DNA from: Lachnospiraceae bacterium
Lineage (GTDB): Bacteria; Bacillota; Clostridia; Lachnospirales; Lachnospiraceae
Reading direction: 5' to 3'
Assembly: GCA_022483465.1 (NCBI GenBank)
Contig: JAKVNF010000003.1
Location: 853,280 to 917,279, forward strand
DNA length: 64,000 nt
The translations under genes were made by a program, and so were the position numbers. Under the pieces are notes generated by a model, which saw nothing but the letters and a program-made list of their open reading frames with translations, did no database searches and had not been told where the DNA came from. This document shows, one piece after another, positions 45,711 through 55,297 of the stretch. The stretch's first letter is position 1. Every line of letters begins with the position of its first letter.

Positions 45711-47399
45711 ATGCTGATCAGTCTGCATGTCAAAAACCTGGCCCTCATCAAGGAGGAAGAAGTCAATTTCACGGATGGGCTCAACATCCTGACCGGAGAG
45801 ACCGGCGCCGGAAAGTCCATCATCATCGGCTCCGTGAACCTGGCCCTGGGCGGCAAGGCCGACAAGGCCATGATCCGGACCGGGGAGGAGTTTGCCCTCA
45901 TCGAGCTCGTCTTTTCCCTGGACAACGAGCGGCAGCGGGAGAAGCTCCGGGAGCTGGACATCGCCCCCGGGGAGGATGACACCATCCTCATCAAGCGCAA
46001 GATCTACCCCGGCCGCACCACCTGCACCGTGGAGGGGGAGAGCGTGACCGCAAAGCAGCTCCGGGAGGTGTCGGAGCTTCTGATCGACGTCTACGGCCAG
46101 CGGGAGAACCAGTCGCTTCTGCGGCGGGGTGCCCAGCTGGGGATCATCGACGCCTTTGCGGGAAAGGAGGCCGCCGGGATCAAGGCGCAGATCTCGACCT
46201 CCTTCCGTGCCCTCGCCGCGATGGAGAAGAAGTTTCAGGAGGACAACCTCTCCGCCTCCCAGCGCACCCGCGAGATCGACCTGCTGTCCTATGAGGTGCA
46301 GGAGATCCAGGAAGCCGGCCTCAAAGAGGGAGAGGACAGTGAGCTGGAAGCCAGCTACAAAAAGATGCTGGGCTTTCAGAAGATCACCGAGGCCCTCGCG
46401 GAGAGCTCACAGCTGACCGATGACGAGGAGACCAGCCCTGCCTCCCGGATCGGCCGCGCCCTGCGCGCCCTGGGCAGCGTCCAGGGCCTGGATGCGGATC
46501 TGGACGCCCTGGCGGGCCAGCTCTCCGACATCGACAGCCTCCTCTCGGACTTCGGGCGGGCCATCTCCGACTACTCGGAGAACCTCTCCTTCGACGAGGG
46601 CGCCTTCCGGGAGACGCAGGAGCGGCTCGACCTGATCAACCGCCTGAAGGACAAGTACGGCCGGACGATCCCGGACATCCTTGCCGCCCTGGAGAAAAAG
46701 CAGGCGCGGCTGGACGAGCTCTCCGACTACGACGCCGCAAGGGCAAAGCTGAAGGCCGACATGGAGGCGGAGAAACAGCACCTCCTGTCCCTCTGCAGGG
46801 AGCTCTCCGGGATCCGGAAGAAGGCCTCGGACGAGTTTCGGACCAGGCTCACGAAGGAGCTTTTGGACCTCAACTTCAACCAGGTGGACTTCTCCATCGC
46901 CCAGCAAAGCGGCGAGGAGTTCCTCTCCTCCGATGGCTATGACAAGATCACCTTCTACATCTCGATGAACCCCGGCGAGTCGCCGCGGCCGCTGGATACC
47001 ATCGCTTCCGGCGGTGAGCTCTCAAGAATCATGCTGGCCTTAAAGACCGTCTTTGCCGGCAAGGATGAGATCCACAGCTTCATCTTCGATGAGATCGACA
47101 GCGGCATCAGCGGCCAGACCGCCTGGAAGGTCGCCGAGAAGATGGGACGCCTTGCGAAAAACCACCAGATCCTGTGCATCACCCACCTGGCCCAGATCGC
47201 CGCGATGGAGGATGCCCACTTCCTGATCGCCAAGCACGTGGAGGACGGCAGGACTGAGAGCCACATCACAAGGCTCACCGAGGAGGAGTCCACCCGGGAG
47301 ACTGCAAGGCTCCTTGGCACCTCCAGCATCACCAAGCAGGCCCTGGAGAACGCCGCGGAGTTAAAGGCCGAGGCCGCCAAGGCCAAGGCCGCAGGATAA
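45711..47399 (+). CDS. recN: DNA repair protein RecN
   Basis: SMC-like ATPase acting in double-strand break repair. It opens LISLHVKNLALIKEEEVNF, then has Walker A ILTGETGAGKSII at about residue 27. Coiled-coil arms run at about 150-380 and contain ASQRTREIDLLSYEVQEIQEA. The C-terminal ATPase half has IASGGELSRIMLALK (signature) and FDEIDSGISGQTAW (Walker B). It is complete at 562 residues. ATG 45711 has AAGGAGAAGT upstream. Confidence 0.96.
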   Translation: MLISLHVKNLALIKEEEVNFTDGLNILTGETGAGKSIIIGSVNLALGGKADKAMIRTGEEFALIELVFSLDNERQREKLRELDIAPGEDDTILIKRKIYPGRTTCTVEGESVTAKQLREVSELLIDVYGQRENQSLLRRGAQLGIIDAFAGKEAAGIKAQISTSFRALAAMEKKFQEDNLSASQRTREIDLLSYEVQEIQEAGLKEGEDSELEASYKKMLGFQKITEALAESSQLTDDEETSPASRIGRALRALGSVQGLDADLDALAGQLSDIDSLLSDFGRAISDYSENLSFDEGAFRETQERLDLINRLKDKYGRTIPDILAALEKKQARLDELSDYDAARAKLKADMEAEKQHLLSLCRELSGIRKKASDEFRTRLTKELLDLNFNQVDFSIAQQSGEEFLSSDGYDKITFYISMNPGESPRPLDTIASGGELSRIMLALKTVFAGKDEIHSFIFDEIDSGISGQTAWKVAEKMGRLAKNHQILCITHLAQIAAMEDAHFLIAKHVEDGRTESHITRLTEEESTRETARLLGTSSITKQALENAAELKAEAAKAKAAG

Positions 47400-47408
47400 G
47401 GAGGCAGC

Positions 47409-48089
47409 ATGCGCATCGACGAAATGGAGCAGGCATTCTCCGAGCTGGTCTCGTCCTTTCACCTCGTCTCCGCCGACGAGATCCCGGACATCGACCTGTA
47501 CATGGACCAGGTGACGACCTTCATGGAGCAGAAGCTCTCCCCCTACACCAGGGACCCGGAGCACGACAAGATCCTCACCAAGACCATGATCAACAACTAC
47601 GCCAAGAGCAGTCTCCTGGTGCCCCCCGTCAGGAAGAAGTACGGGACGGACCACATGCTGCTTTTGCTGTTCATTTTTTACATGAAGTCCTTCCTGCAGA
47701 TCTCCGACATCGAGGAGATCCTTGCCCCGGTGAAGGACCGGTATGTTGCGCCCAGGGACACGGGAAAGAAGGGCGCCAAGGCAGAGGAGCCAAGGAGCGA
47801 CATCACCCTGCGGCAGATCTACACCGAGGTGGCAAAGGACATCCGGGACGATCTGCCCGCCCTGGCGGCCGACGCGCAGAAGACCTTTGCGCGCTCCCGC
47901 GCGTCCTTTGCCGAGGCCCCCGAGGAGGACCGGGAGATCCTCCAGGAGTTTGACCTTCTGTGCCGGCTCTCGGCGGAGATCTACCTGAAAAAGCTCTACA
48001 TCGAGCGGACCCTGGACGCCAGAAAGCAGACTTCTGACAGCAGCAAGAAGACCAAAGACGCAAAAGAAGAAGGAAGACAGACGAGTTGA
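47409..48089 (+). CDS. DUF1836 domain protein
   Basis: A 226-residue protein of a Firmicutes family with no established function. Residues about 45-105 (LTKTMINNYAKSSLLVPPVR then KKYGTDHMLLLLFIFYMKSF) resemble a helix-turn-helix fold related to MerR-type domains, so DNA binding is plausible. The C-terminal third is Lys/Glu-rich. It lies between recN and pcrA, sharing 4 bases with the latter, so its product is co-expressed with repair genes. A regulatory role is inferred. Confidence 0.78.
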   Translation: MRIDEMEQAFSELVSSFHLVSADEIPDIDLYMDQVTTFMEQKLSPYTRDPEHDKILTKTMINNYAKSSLLVPPVRKKYGTDHMLLLLFIFYMKSFLQISDIEEILAPVKDRYVAPRDTGKKGAKAEEPRSDITLRQIYTEVAKDIRDDLPALAADAQKTFARSRASFAEAPEEDREILQEFDLLCRLSAEIYLKKLYIERTLDARKQTSDSSKKTKDAKEEGRQTS

Positions 48090-50548
48090 GCATTTATGAC
48101 ACCCTGAACCAACCACAGCAGGAAGCCGTTTTTCACACCGAGGGACCGCTTCTCATCCTCGCCGGTGCCGGCTCCGGCAAGACCCGGGTCATCACCCACC
48201 GCATCGCCTACCTGATGCAGGAGTGCGACGTAAACCCCTGGAACATCCTGGCCATCACCTTCACCAACAAGGCGGCGGGAGAGATGCGGGACCGGGTGGA
48301 CAAGCTGATCGGCTTCGGCTCCGAGAGCATCTGGATCTCCACCTTCCACTCCATGTGCGTGCGGATCCTGCGGCGCCATGCAGACCTTTTGGGCTTTGAC
48401 ACCCGCTTTACGATCTACGACGCGGACGATGCGAGGAGCCTTGTCCGCCAGTGCCTGAAGGAGAAGCAGGTAAACCCCAAGGAGATCTCGGACCGGACCG
48501 TCGCCTCCCTGATCTCCCACGCCAAGAACCTCCTGCAGACCCCCCAGATGTACAAGGAGTCCTGCGAGGGGAGCGGGAAAGCAAACCTCATCACCAGGAC
48601 GGCCGCTGAGATCTACCGCCTCTATGACGAGAAGCTCCACAAGAACAATGCGATGGACTTCGACGATCTGCTGATGAAGACCGTGCAGCTCTTCACCGCC
48701 CACGACGAGGTGCTATCCTCCTACCAGGAGCGCTTCCGGTACATCTGCGTGGACGAGTACCAGGACACGAACCGGGCCCAGTTTGAGCTGATCCGGCTCC
48801 TGGCGGGAAAGTACCGGAACCTGTGCGTCGTCGGCGATGACGACCAGAGCATCTACAAGTTCCGGGGCGCGGACATCCACAACATCCTGGACTTCGAGAA
48901 GGTCTACCCGGATGCGACGGTGATCCGCCTCGAGCAGAACTACCGCTCCACCCAGAACATCCTCTCCGCGGCCAACGCGGTGATCGCCAACAACAAGAAC
49001 CGGAAGGCCAAAAAGCTCTGGACCGACAAGGGCGACGGAGACAAGGTGCACCTGCGGGTCCTTCCGACCGGCGACCAGGAGGCCCGGTTTGTCGCCAGCG
49101 ACATCCAGGAGAAGAAGCGGGAGAACCCGAGCCTTCACTACGCGGACTTTGCGGTGCTCTACCGCTCCAATGCCCAGTCCCGGCTTCTGGAGGATCAGTT
49201 CGTCGCGATGTCCATTCCCTACAACATCGTGGGTGGCCACAACTTCTACGACCGCATGGAGGTCAAGGACATCCTGAGCTACCTGCGCACCATCGACAAC
49301 GGCCGGGATGACGTCAACACCCAGCGCATCATCAACGTCCCCAAGCGGGGGATCGGCGCTACCACGATCGAGCGGGTCCAGGCCTTTGCCGACAGCCAGA
49401 ACATCAGCTTCTTCGAGGCCCTGGAGCGGGCAGACGAGATCACCGCGATCTCCCGGGGGCGGGGAAAACTCGCACCCTTTGTGGACATGATCCACAGCCT
49501 GCGGGACTACGCCGCCACCCACCGGATTGACGACACGATCCGCAAGATCGTGGAGCTGGCGGACTACAACACCTACCTGCACAACTACGACGAGGAGACC
49601 GCGGACGATCGGATCGCCAACGTGGACGAGCTGATCTCCAAGGCAGCCGACTACGAGGAGCAGCAGGAGGAGACCGGGGAGGAGGCACCGACTCTGTCGG
49701 GCTTTCTCGAGGAAGTCGCCCTGGTGGCCGACATCGACCAGGTGGGCGAGGACGACCGGGTCCTGCTCATGACCCTGCACTCCGCCAAGGGACTGGAGTT
49801 CCCCCGGGTCTACATCACCGGCATGGAGGAGAACCTCTTCCCCAGCTACATGGCCCTGATGGACGGCAGCGATGAGGCTATCGAGGAGGAGCGGCGCCTT
49901 GCCTACGTGGGCATCACGAGGGCCAGGGAGGACCTGACCCTGACCGCCGCGGTGTTGCGTCTGTTCCGGGGCATGCCCCAGTGCAATCCGCTGTCCCGGT
50001 TTTTGCTGGAGATCCCGCAGGAGCTCCTCGACACCGAGGAGGACGGCGATGACGACTGGCTCCATGCCGCAAAACGCGGCGATGACGAGGAGGAGGGGGA
50101 GGACGATGACGACAGCATCCCCTTTGCCGATGCCAGAGGCGTGATCGGCGGCCATCACAACGCGGCTCCGTCCCACTACGGGTACGGCTCCTACGGCACC
50201 CCCGCCCCGAAGGCGGCCGTCAAAAACCGCTACGCCGGGACAAAAAAGCTCCCGGAGAGCGGAAGAACCGCGCCAAGGCCGAAGGCGACCTACGTGCCGC
50301 CCCACACCGACGAGAGCAAAAAGCCCTGGATCGCAAGACAGGGCGGCCTCTCCTCGCTGCAGAAGGGAACCCCGAAGATCACCACCCCCGACTACGTGGT
50401 GGGGGACCGGGTGCGCCACGTCAAGTACGGGGAGGGCACCGTGACGGCCATGGAGAAGGGACCGCGGGACTGGAAGGTCACCGTGATGTTCGACGAGTGC
50501 GGGCAGCGCATCCTCTATGCCGCCTTCGCAAAACTCGAGAAAATCTGA
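48086..50548 (+). CDS. pcrA: UvrD/PcrA-family DNA helicase
   Basis: Superfamily 1A 3'-5' helicase acting in repair and replication. The 820-residue product has motif I LAGAGSGKTRVITHRI, motif II VDEYQDTNRAQFEL, motif III VVGDDDQSIYKFRGAD, motif IV VIRLEQNYRSTQNIL, motif V MTLHSAKGLEFPRVY and motif VI RRLAYVGITRARE. The C-terminal extension (about 770-820, VGDRVRHVKYGEGTVT) is the PcrA RNA-polymerase-binding type. The start is an uncommon TTG at 48086, overlapping the preceding stop as TTGA, with AAGGAAG upstream. Confidence 0.95.
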   Translation: MSIYDTLNQPQQEAVFHTEGPLLILAGAGSGKTRVITHRIAYLMQECDVNPWNILAITFTNKAAGEMRDRVDKLIGFGSESIWISTFHSMCVRILRRHADLLGFDTRFTIYDADDARSLVRQCLKEKQVNPKEISDRTVASLISHAKNLLQTPQMYKESCEGSGKANLITRTAAEIYRLYDEKLHKNNAMDFDDLLMKTVQLFTAHDEVLSSYQERFRYICVDEYQDTNRAQFELIRLLAGKYRNLCVVGDDDQSIYKFRGADIHNILDFEKVYPDATVIRLEQNYRSTQNILSAANAVIANNKNRKAKKLWTDKGDGDKVHLRVLPTGDQEARFVASDIQEKKRENPSLHYADFAVLYRSNAQSRLLEDQFVAMSIPYNIVGGHNFYDRMEVKDILSYLRTIDNGRDDVNTQRIINVPKRGIGATTIERVQAFADSQNISFFEALERADEITAISRGRGKLAPFVDMIHSLRDYAATHRIDDTIRKIVELADYNTYLHNYDEETADDRIANVDELISKAADYEEQQEETGEEAPTLSGFLEEVALVADIDQVGEDDRVLLMTLHSAKGLEFPRVYITGMEENLFPSYMALMDGSDEAIEEERRLAYVGITRAREDLTLTAAVLRLFRGMPQCNPLSRFLLEIPQELLDTEEDGDDDWLHAAKRGDDEEEGEDDDDSIPFADARGVIGGHHNAAPSHYGYGSYGTPAPKAAVKNRYAGTKKLPESGRTAPRPKATYVPPHTDESKKPWIARQGGLSSLQKGTPKITTPDYVVGDRVRHVKYGEGTVTAMEKGPRDWKVTVMFDECGQRILYAAFAKLEKI

Positions 50549-50590
50549 TCCCCGGCGGCGCTTTCGGAGGGACCCGTGCGAATCGATCGC

Positions 50591-50619
50591 TTGAAGGTTC
50601 CCGCTCCGGGGTGTATCAT
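50591..50619 (+). promoter_or_regulatory. promoter for the small membrane protein gene
   Basis: TTGAAG (50591-50596), a 17-base spacer and TATCAT (50614-50619), about 40 bases before the start codon. Confidence 0.6.
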
Positions 50620-50657
50620 GATGCCATCAGAAATCCAAAAGACGGGAGGCTGCACAA

Positions 50658-50942
50658 ATGGATAACAAGCTGACAAAGGTGCTTCGCGCTCTGACAACCA
50701 AGGAAGACCGGGAAAAGAAGAACAACACGCTGGTTGTGGTCTTTGCCATCATCGGTGCAGTCTGCGTGATCGGCCTGGTCGCCTACCTCATCTATCGCTT
50801 CATGAAGCCCGACTACTTCGAGGACTACGATGACGATTACGACGATGATGAGTACGAGGAGGACGCCGAAGCCGAAGCGGAGGAGGGTACCACCCCGGCC
50901 GACGCGGATGCCGCATCGGAGGACGAGCCGTCCAAAGAGTAA
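50658..50942 (+). CDS. small acidic single-pass membrane protein
   Basis: An uncharacterised 94-residue protein. A basic N-terminus (1-22) precedes one hydrophobic segment (about 24-48, VVVFAIIGAVCVIGLVAYLI), giving a topology with the N-terminus inside by the positive-inside rule. The C-terminal half is extremely acidic (Asp/Glu runs YEEDAEAEAEEG, with YDDDYDDDEY before). It has its own promoter, and a strong terminator follows it. I do not recognise a family. The acidic tail could bind cations or basic partners at the cell surface. Confidence 0.7.
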   Translation: MDNKLTKVLRALTTKEDREKKNNTLVVVFAIIGAVCVIGLVAYLIYRFMKPDYFEDYDDDYDDDEYEEDAEAEAEEGTTPADADAASEDEPSKE

Positions 50943-50969
50943 GCAGAGACATTGCCAGAAACGAAAGAG

Positions 50970-51003
50970 GGCAGTCCGGATCTGAAGCCGGACTGCCTTT
51001 TGT
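50970..51003 (+). terminator. terminator between the small membrane protein gene and rlmD
   Basis: GGCAGTCCGG (50970-50979) pairs perfectly with CCGGACTGCC (50988-50997), followed by TTTT. It ends 26 bases before rlmD, so rlmD may depend on read-through or on a separate promoter I cannot identify. Confidence 0.85.
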
Positions 51004-51029
51004 GCATGCAGGGAAGGAGAAAGCAGCAG

Positions 51030-52481
51030 ATGAAAAAAGGCGAGAGAATCGAGGGCGTGATTGAGGAGCTCCGCTTCCCGAACCGGGGCATCTTTCACGA
51101 GGACGGCACCGAGGTCCAGGTGAAGAATGCCCTGCCCGGACAGAAGGTGGCCGCGCGGGTGACCAAGAAGAGAAACCACACCGCCGAGGCCTCCCTCCTG
51201 GAGGTCCTGACTCCCTCCCCGAAGGAGCTGGAGCCCCCCTGTCCCGTGTCCGGGGTCTGCGGCGGGTGCCTGATGCTCTCCCTCCCCTACGATGAAACCC
51301 TGACCATCAAGCAGATCCAGGTGATGAAGCTGCTGCAGGGCGCACTGGATCTGTCGGTGGAGGAGGGCGTGGACCGGCAGCCCTGGCAGTCGGTCACCTC
51401 CTGGTACACCGGGATCCTCGCAAGTCCGAAGATCTTCGGGTTCCGCAACAAGATGGAGTTCACCTTCGGAGATGAGGAAAAGGGCGGCCCCCTGACTCTT
51501 GGCATGCACCGGAGAGGGAGCTTCCACGACATTGCGGATGCCTCCTCCTGCGTCATCGTGGACGAGGACTTCCGGGCAATCCTCAAGGCAACCAGGGACT
51601 ACTTTGCAGACCTTCAGGTTCCCTTCCTGCACCGCTATCAGCAGGAGGGCTACCTGCGCCACCTCCTGGTCCGGAAGGCTGCCCACACCGGGGAGATCCT
51701 GGTGGATCTTGTGACCACCACACAGACCGCTGTCCTGCCAAAAGAGGAGAGGACGCTCCTTTCGGCGTATGCGGACCTTCTGCTGTCGCTCCCCCTCACC
51801 GGAACCATCGCAGGCATCCTGCACACGAAGAACGACTCCATCGCGGATGTGGTGGAAGACCAGGGGACCGAGATTCTCTACGGGAAGGACTGCTTCACGG
51901 AGAAGCTCCTTGGCCTCTCGTTCAAGGTCACCCCGTTCTCCTTCTTCCAGACCAACAGCTACAGCGCCGAGGTCCTCTACAGCACCGCCCGCCAGTACGT
52001 GAGCGGCCTGTTCCCGCCCCTTGCACCGGACGGAAGCCTCAATAAGGGTCCCGTGATCTACGATCTCTACTGCGGCACCGGGACGATCTCTCAGCTCGTC
52101 GCCCCCACTGCCTCCCACGTCTACGGGATCGAGATCGTGGAGGAGGCCGTGCAGGCGGCAAGAGAGAATGCCGCCCGCAACGGCATCGACAACTGCACCT
52201 TTGTCGCGGGGGATGTCCTGCAGAAGCTCGATGAACTGGAGGAAAAGCCGGATCTCATCATCCTGGATCCGCCCCGGGACGGCGTCCACCCCAAGGCCCT
52301 GCCCAAGATCCTGGCCTACGGGGTCCCCTACATCCTGTACATCTCCTGCAAGCCGACAAGCCTTGCGCGGGATCTGCCCGCCTTCTTCCATGCGGGCTAC
52401 CGGCCGGTGAAGGGCTGCAGCGTGGACCAGTTCTGCTTCTCTGGAAATGTGGAGACCGTTGTTTTATTGAGCAAGCAATAA
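51030..52481 (+). CDS. rlmD: 23S rRNA (uracil-C5)-methyltransferase, RlmD/RumA family
   Basis: Methylates uridine C5 in 23S rRNA. The 483-residue protein has an N-terminal TRAM-like domain (RGIFHEDGTEVQVKNALPGQ). An iron-sulfur cluster region CPVSGVCGGCLML follows, then the RumA methyltransferase core: FQTNSYSAEVLY, YDLYCGTGTISQL (SAM loop), LILDPPRDGVHP and YISCKPTSLARDL with the catalytic cysteine. The start at 51030 has AAGGAG upstream; an in-frame extension into the terminator is rejected. RlmD, RlmC or TrmA-like specificity is not resolved. Confidence 0.9.
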   Translation: MKKGERIEGVIEELRFPNRGIFHEDGTEVQVKNALPGQKVAARVTKKRNHTAEASLLEVLTPSPKELEPPCPVSGVCGGCLMLSLPYDETLTIKQIQVMKLLQGALDLSVEEGVDRQPWQSVTSWYTGILASPKIFGFRNKMEFTFGDEEKGGPLTLGMHRRGSFHDIADASSCVIVDEDFRAILKATRDYFADLQVPFLHRYQQEGYLRHLLVRKAAHTGEILVDLVTTTQTAVLPKEERTLLSAYADLLLSLPLTGTIAGILHTKNDSIADVVEDQGTEILYGKDCFTEKLLGLSFKVTPFSFFQTNSYSAEVLYSTARQYVSGLFPPLAPDGSLNKGPVIYDLYCGTGTISQLVAPTASHVYGIEIVEEAVQAARENAARNGIDNCTFVAGDVLQKLDELEEKPDLIILDPPRDGVHPKALPKILAYGVPYILYISCKPTSLARDLPAFFHAGYRPVKGCSVDQFCFSGNVETVVLLSKQ

Positions 52482-52552
52482 TGTGCCCCCTTCCTTCCGG
52501 ATAAATTCTCCGACTGACCGTCGGAAGACAGAGTAGTCGTTTCTGGAATGTG

Positions 52553-52582
52553 AGGCCGACCCATTTGCGGGTCGGCCTTTTT
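52553..52582 (+). terminator. terminator after rlmD
   Basis: AGGCCGACCC (52553-52562) pairs with GGGTCGGCCT (52569-52578), with a T-run to 52582. Confidence 0.85.
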
Positions 52583-52720
52583 GAATTGGCCCGACTTCCC
52601 GCCCATATCCCGGAAAGCTGCGGAGAATGCGGTTCGAATGCAGCTGGCACCGCGCAGCCACATGGGACATGGCCTGACAGTGCCAGACGCTGTTCCTCCA
52701 TCCCAGACACTGTGTTTTGT

Positions 52721-52749
52721 TTGACGAAAAAAGACATCCGCTGCATAAT
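52721..52749 (+). promoter_or_regulatory. promoter for the VOC protein gene
   Basis: TTGACG (52721-52726), a 17-base spacer and CATAAT (52744-52749). Confidence 0.65.
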
Positions 52750-52803
52750 CCACACGACTGAGCACCATCTTTTCAAGACGTAGACACGGGAGAAAACTGG
52801 AAA

Positions 52804-53196
52804 ATGAAATTCCGGAATGTCGATCACATCGTCATCACCACACAGGATCTGGAGGCGTGCCTTCATTTCTATGCGGACATCCTCGGGATGGAGGTGGATC
52901 AGGCAAACGGCCGCTATGCCGTCCGATTTGGCAGCCAGAAGTTCAACATCCACACGAAAAAGGCGGAATTCCTGCCGGCCGCGGAACATCCGACGTACGG
53001 CAGTCTCGATCTGTGCCTGATCCTTGACAGCGGCCTGGATGATGCGGTGCAGGAGATCACAAAAAAGGGATATCCGATCCTGCTCGGACCGGTTGCGCGC
53101 CACGGCGCGCTGGGACCGATGCAAAGCATTTACCTGCGGGATCCGGACGGCAATCTGGTCGAGCTGGCATCCTACCAGAAGGAAGCAGAAAAATAG
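52804..53196 (+). CDS. VOC-superfamily protein
   Basis: A 130-residue vicinal-oxygen-chelate fold protein, the family of glyoxalase I and some antibiotic-resistance proteins. DHIVITTQDLEACLHFYADI (residues 7-26) begins the first beta-alpha repeat. IYLRDPDGNLVELASY (about 108) supplies the second-repeat metal ligand. Reaction and substrate are unknown. It stands alone with its own promoter. Codon use looks slightly less GC-rich than neighbours, a weak hint of transfer. Confidence 0.85.
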   Translation: MKFRNVDHIVITTQDLEACLHFYADILGMEVDQANGRYAVRFGSQKFNIHTKKAEFLPAAEHPTYGSLDLCLILDSGLDDAVQEITKKGYPILLGPVARHGALGPMQSIYLRDPDGNLVELASYQKEAEK

Positions 53197-53528
53197 AGCG
53201 GTCACCTGCTCTGTCAGCACCTACTCCCGGCTGCCAAAAATCCATGAACCGACAGGCTGAGTTAGCCCTTCTTTTCTTCTGCGGTTTTGGAGTTTACGGT
53301 TCTTCATTATGGGTACCATGGCAGGGGAAAATGCGGCAAAAGGATCTTCCGATTTTGGGGAGGCTTGTCGCCAACAGCGGCCGGCTATCATAATTGCAGT
53401 TTCCCGTAGTGTTCGTTATAATGTGCCAGTTGTTCTATTTATTAACATGATGATCTCGTTTTCAGAACACGTCTCTGCTTGTGGTTTATCGGGGGAAAAA
53501 AATTCCGACAACCAGAAAGGACCTCCTC
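53197..53528 (+). other. 332-base gap with a promoter, no gene
   Basis: Lower GC than the surroundings. It contains TTGCAG-17-TATAAT (53394-53422), the promoter of the next gene, about 100 bases ahead of it. No RNA gene or terminator was recognised. Confidence 0.5.
53394..53422 (+). promoter_or_regulatory. promoter for the large membrane protein
   Basis: TTGCAG (53394-53399), a 17-base spacer and perfect TATAAT (53417-53422). Confidence 0.65.
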
Positions 53529-55136
53529 ATGCCCCAGCTCATTCGCTCCCGGCGGGCGCAGAACACCCTGCGCCTTCTGCAGATTCTCCTTGTCCTGGAG
53601 TTTCTGTTTCTGTGCTATGTCAACCTGCGCCTGACCTCCCACATCCTCGACGGAGACGCTGCCGACCTGTACGGCCACATCATGGAGATGGGAGAGCAGG
53701 GGACCCTCTTTCTCACCGGCTGGCAGTACACGACCACCATGGAGCTCGACTGCGTGACGCTTCTGGCTCTGCCCCTGTACCTTCTGACCCACAAGATCTT
53801 CGGCTCCGTCGGCATCGCCAACATCCTGTTCGTCCTGTTGCTTGCCGCCGTCATCCTCCGGGTGGTGAAAAACCTCGGCGGGACCATCGCCCAGGGAACC
53901 CTCTCCGTACTTTTGGTGCTGCTTCCCTACGACGTGGGCATGCTGGACTACATGGACATGATCCTGTTCGGCGGTTCCCAGTACCTCATCAAGGTGCTGG
54001 TGCCGCTGCTTCTTATCGCCCTGCTCACGGAAAAGGAGCGCCGCCCCTCCGGGACCCTCCTCACCATTCTGTACGTCTTTCTGCTGTTTGTGTCCTCCCT
54101 CTCGAGCGGCTTCTATGTTCTTCTCATGGGGATTCTGCCGCTTCTTGTCTTTTCCCTGTTTCGCTGGGGACGCACCCCCTGGTCTTCTGACCGGGCAGGA
54201 CGCCTGCGGCTTCTTGTTCTCACCCTTCTGACCGCAGCCGCCTCCCTGTCGGGCCTTGCCCTGCAGAAAGCTTTGGACATCACCACCCGGGAGGAAGAAC
54301 TCCATCTCATCCGCTTTGAGGATCTCGCCACGTGCCTTCTTGCCATCCCGGCAGGGCTCCTGGACATCCTCGGGGTCTATCCCAGTACGGCCACCGTCAG
54401 CGTGCTCTCCCGGGACGGCATCCTCGCCCTGCTCAAGGGCGGCATGACGCTGCTGGTTCTTGGCATCGGCCTGGTGGTATTTTACCGGGGCGTGATCCGG
54501 CAAAAGGCCGATGAAAACGTGGCCATCCTCACCGTGCTGCTCCCCTTTACCATCCTGATCATGTGCTTTGTAGACACCCGCTACAGCACCTCCAACAGCT
54601 ACGTGGAGTCCCGGTATTTTCTCCTGGGCATGGTCCCCCTGCTGATTCTTGCCGGCATGAAGCAAGAGCCCCTGCTGGAGGAGAAACTCCGCCTTCCCGC
54701 CGCTTCCTGCACCATCGCACTTCTTCTGTGTCTGATGATCCTCTGCGGAAGGAGCGTAGTGCAGGCAGCCAAAAACTCCAACTACTGCTATCACCTCCTG
54801 GAGAGCGTCAATGCCATCGATGCGGACACGGACGGGGACATCGGGAGCGTCTTTGTCCTCGGGGACAACGACACCGCGCGGATCCTGCGCCTTCTGGACC
54901 GCTCCCGCACCTATGCCGGTACCACCACCGACGCCCCCACACAGCTGTCGCTCTCGGACAACTATGCAAACTACAACGCAAAGGATCACTTCAGCCAGCA
55001 GAACCTGGTCCTTGTCATCCACGGGACAAATCTGACGGACTACCTGCCGGAGGAAACCGCCGCGCTCTACACCTATGCCGCCACCACCGACTGGTTCGAC
55101 CTCTACTGCGCCGACGTCTGCCCCTTTGGGGACTGA
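53529..55136 (+). CDS. large multi-pass membrane protein, glycosyltransferase-like
   Basis: A 535-residue protein with about 10 hydrophobic segments in the first 430 residues and a soluble C-terminal domain of about 100 residues. The layout (GDAADLYGHIMEMGEQG in the first long outer loop with acidic residues) resembles polytopic sugar or oligosaccharide transferases, but no decisive motif is visible. ATG 53529 with AAAGGA upstream is chosen; a GTG at 53481 would add 16 residues. It stands alone with its own promoter. It is reminiscent in size and topology of the broken gene at 25966. Confidence 0.65.
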   Translation: MPQLIRSRRAQNTLRLLQILLVLEFLFLCYVNLRLTSHILDGDAADLYGHIMEMGEQGTLFLTGWQYTTTMELDCVTLLALPLYLLTHKIFGSVGIANILFVLLLAAVILRVVKNLGGTIAQGTLSVLLVLLPYDVGMLDYMDMILFGGSQYLIKVLVPLLLIALLTEKERRPSGTLLTILYVFLLFVSSLSSGFYVLLMGILPLLVFSLFRWGRTPWSSDRAGRLRLLVLTLLTAAASLSGLALQKALDITTREEELHLIRFEDLATCLLAIPAGLLDILGVYPSTATVSVLSRDGILALLKGGMTLLVLGIGLVVFYRGVIRQKADENVAILTVLLPFTILIMCFVDTRYSTSNSYVESRYFLLGMVPLLILAGMKQEPLLEEKLRLPAASCTIALLLCLMILCGRSVVQAAKNSNYCYHLLESVNAIDADTDGDIGSVFVLGDNDTARILRLLDRSRTYAGTTTDAPTQLSLSDNYANYNAKDHFSQQNLVLVIHGTNLTDYLPEETAALYTYAATTDWFDLYCADVCPFGD

Positions 55137-55151
55137 CCCGGGTTTTCTTCT

Positions 55152-55179
55152 TTGCAACTGTCCCTGCGGACCGTATAAT
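55152..55179 (+). promoter_or_regulatory. promoter ahead of the cobalamin operon
   Basis: TTGCAA (55152-55157), a 16-base spacer and perfect TATAAT (55174-55179). The transcript would begin near 55186 and run into the terminator-like hairpin at 55232-55258. Confidence 0.65.
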
Positions 55180-55231
55180 CGGTAAGGACGGGCGGGACCG
55201 CAGGATGGCCAGCACAGCATGACCCGATACC

Positions 55232-55258
55232 AAGGAACCGCTCGCCGGTTCCTTTTTT
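55232..55258 (+). terminator. terminator in the cobQ leader (possible attenuator)
   Basis: AAGGAACCG (55232-55240) pairs perfectly with CGGTTCCTT (55246-55254), with a seven-T run. It lies between promoter and cobQ, so it either ends a transcript of about 70 bases or attenuates the operon. I see no cobalamin-riboswitch B12-box. Confidence 0.8.
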
Positions 55259-55297
55259 CGTTGTCTTTTTCCCGCCGGTGCGGGACAGGAGCGTTTC

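Larger units (their letters stand above)
52482..52803 (+). other. 322-base gap: terminator and promoter, no gene
   Basis: Holds the rlmD terminator (52553-52582) and a promoter for the VOC gene (52721-52749). The stretch in between has nothing I can assign. Confidence 0.5.

Noticed and set aside
55186..55297. Cobalamin riboswitch
   Set aside because: The leader is only about 110 bases and lacks the conserved B12-box; a simple hairpin terminator explains the structure.
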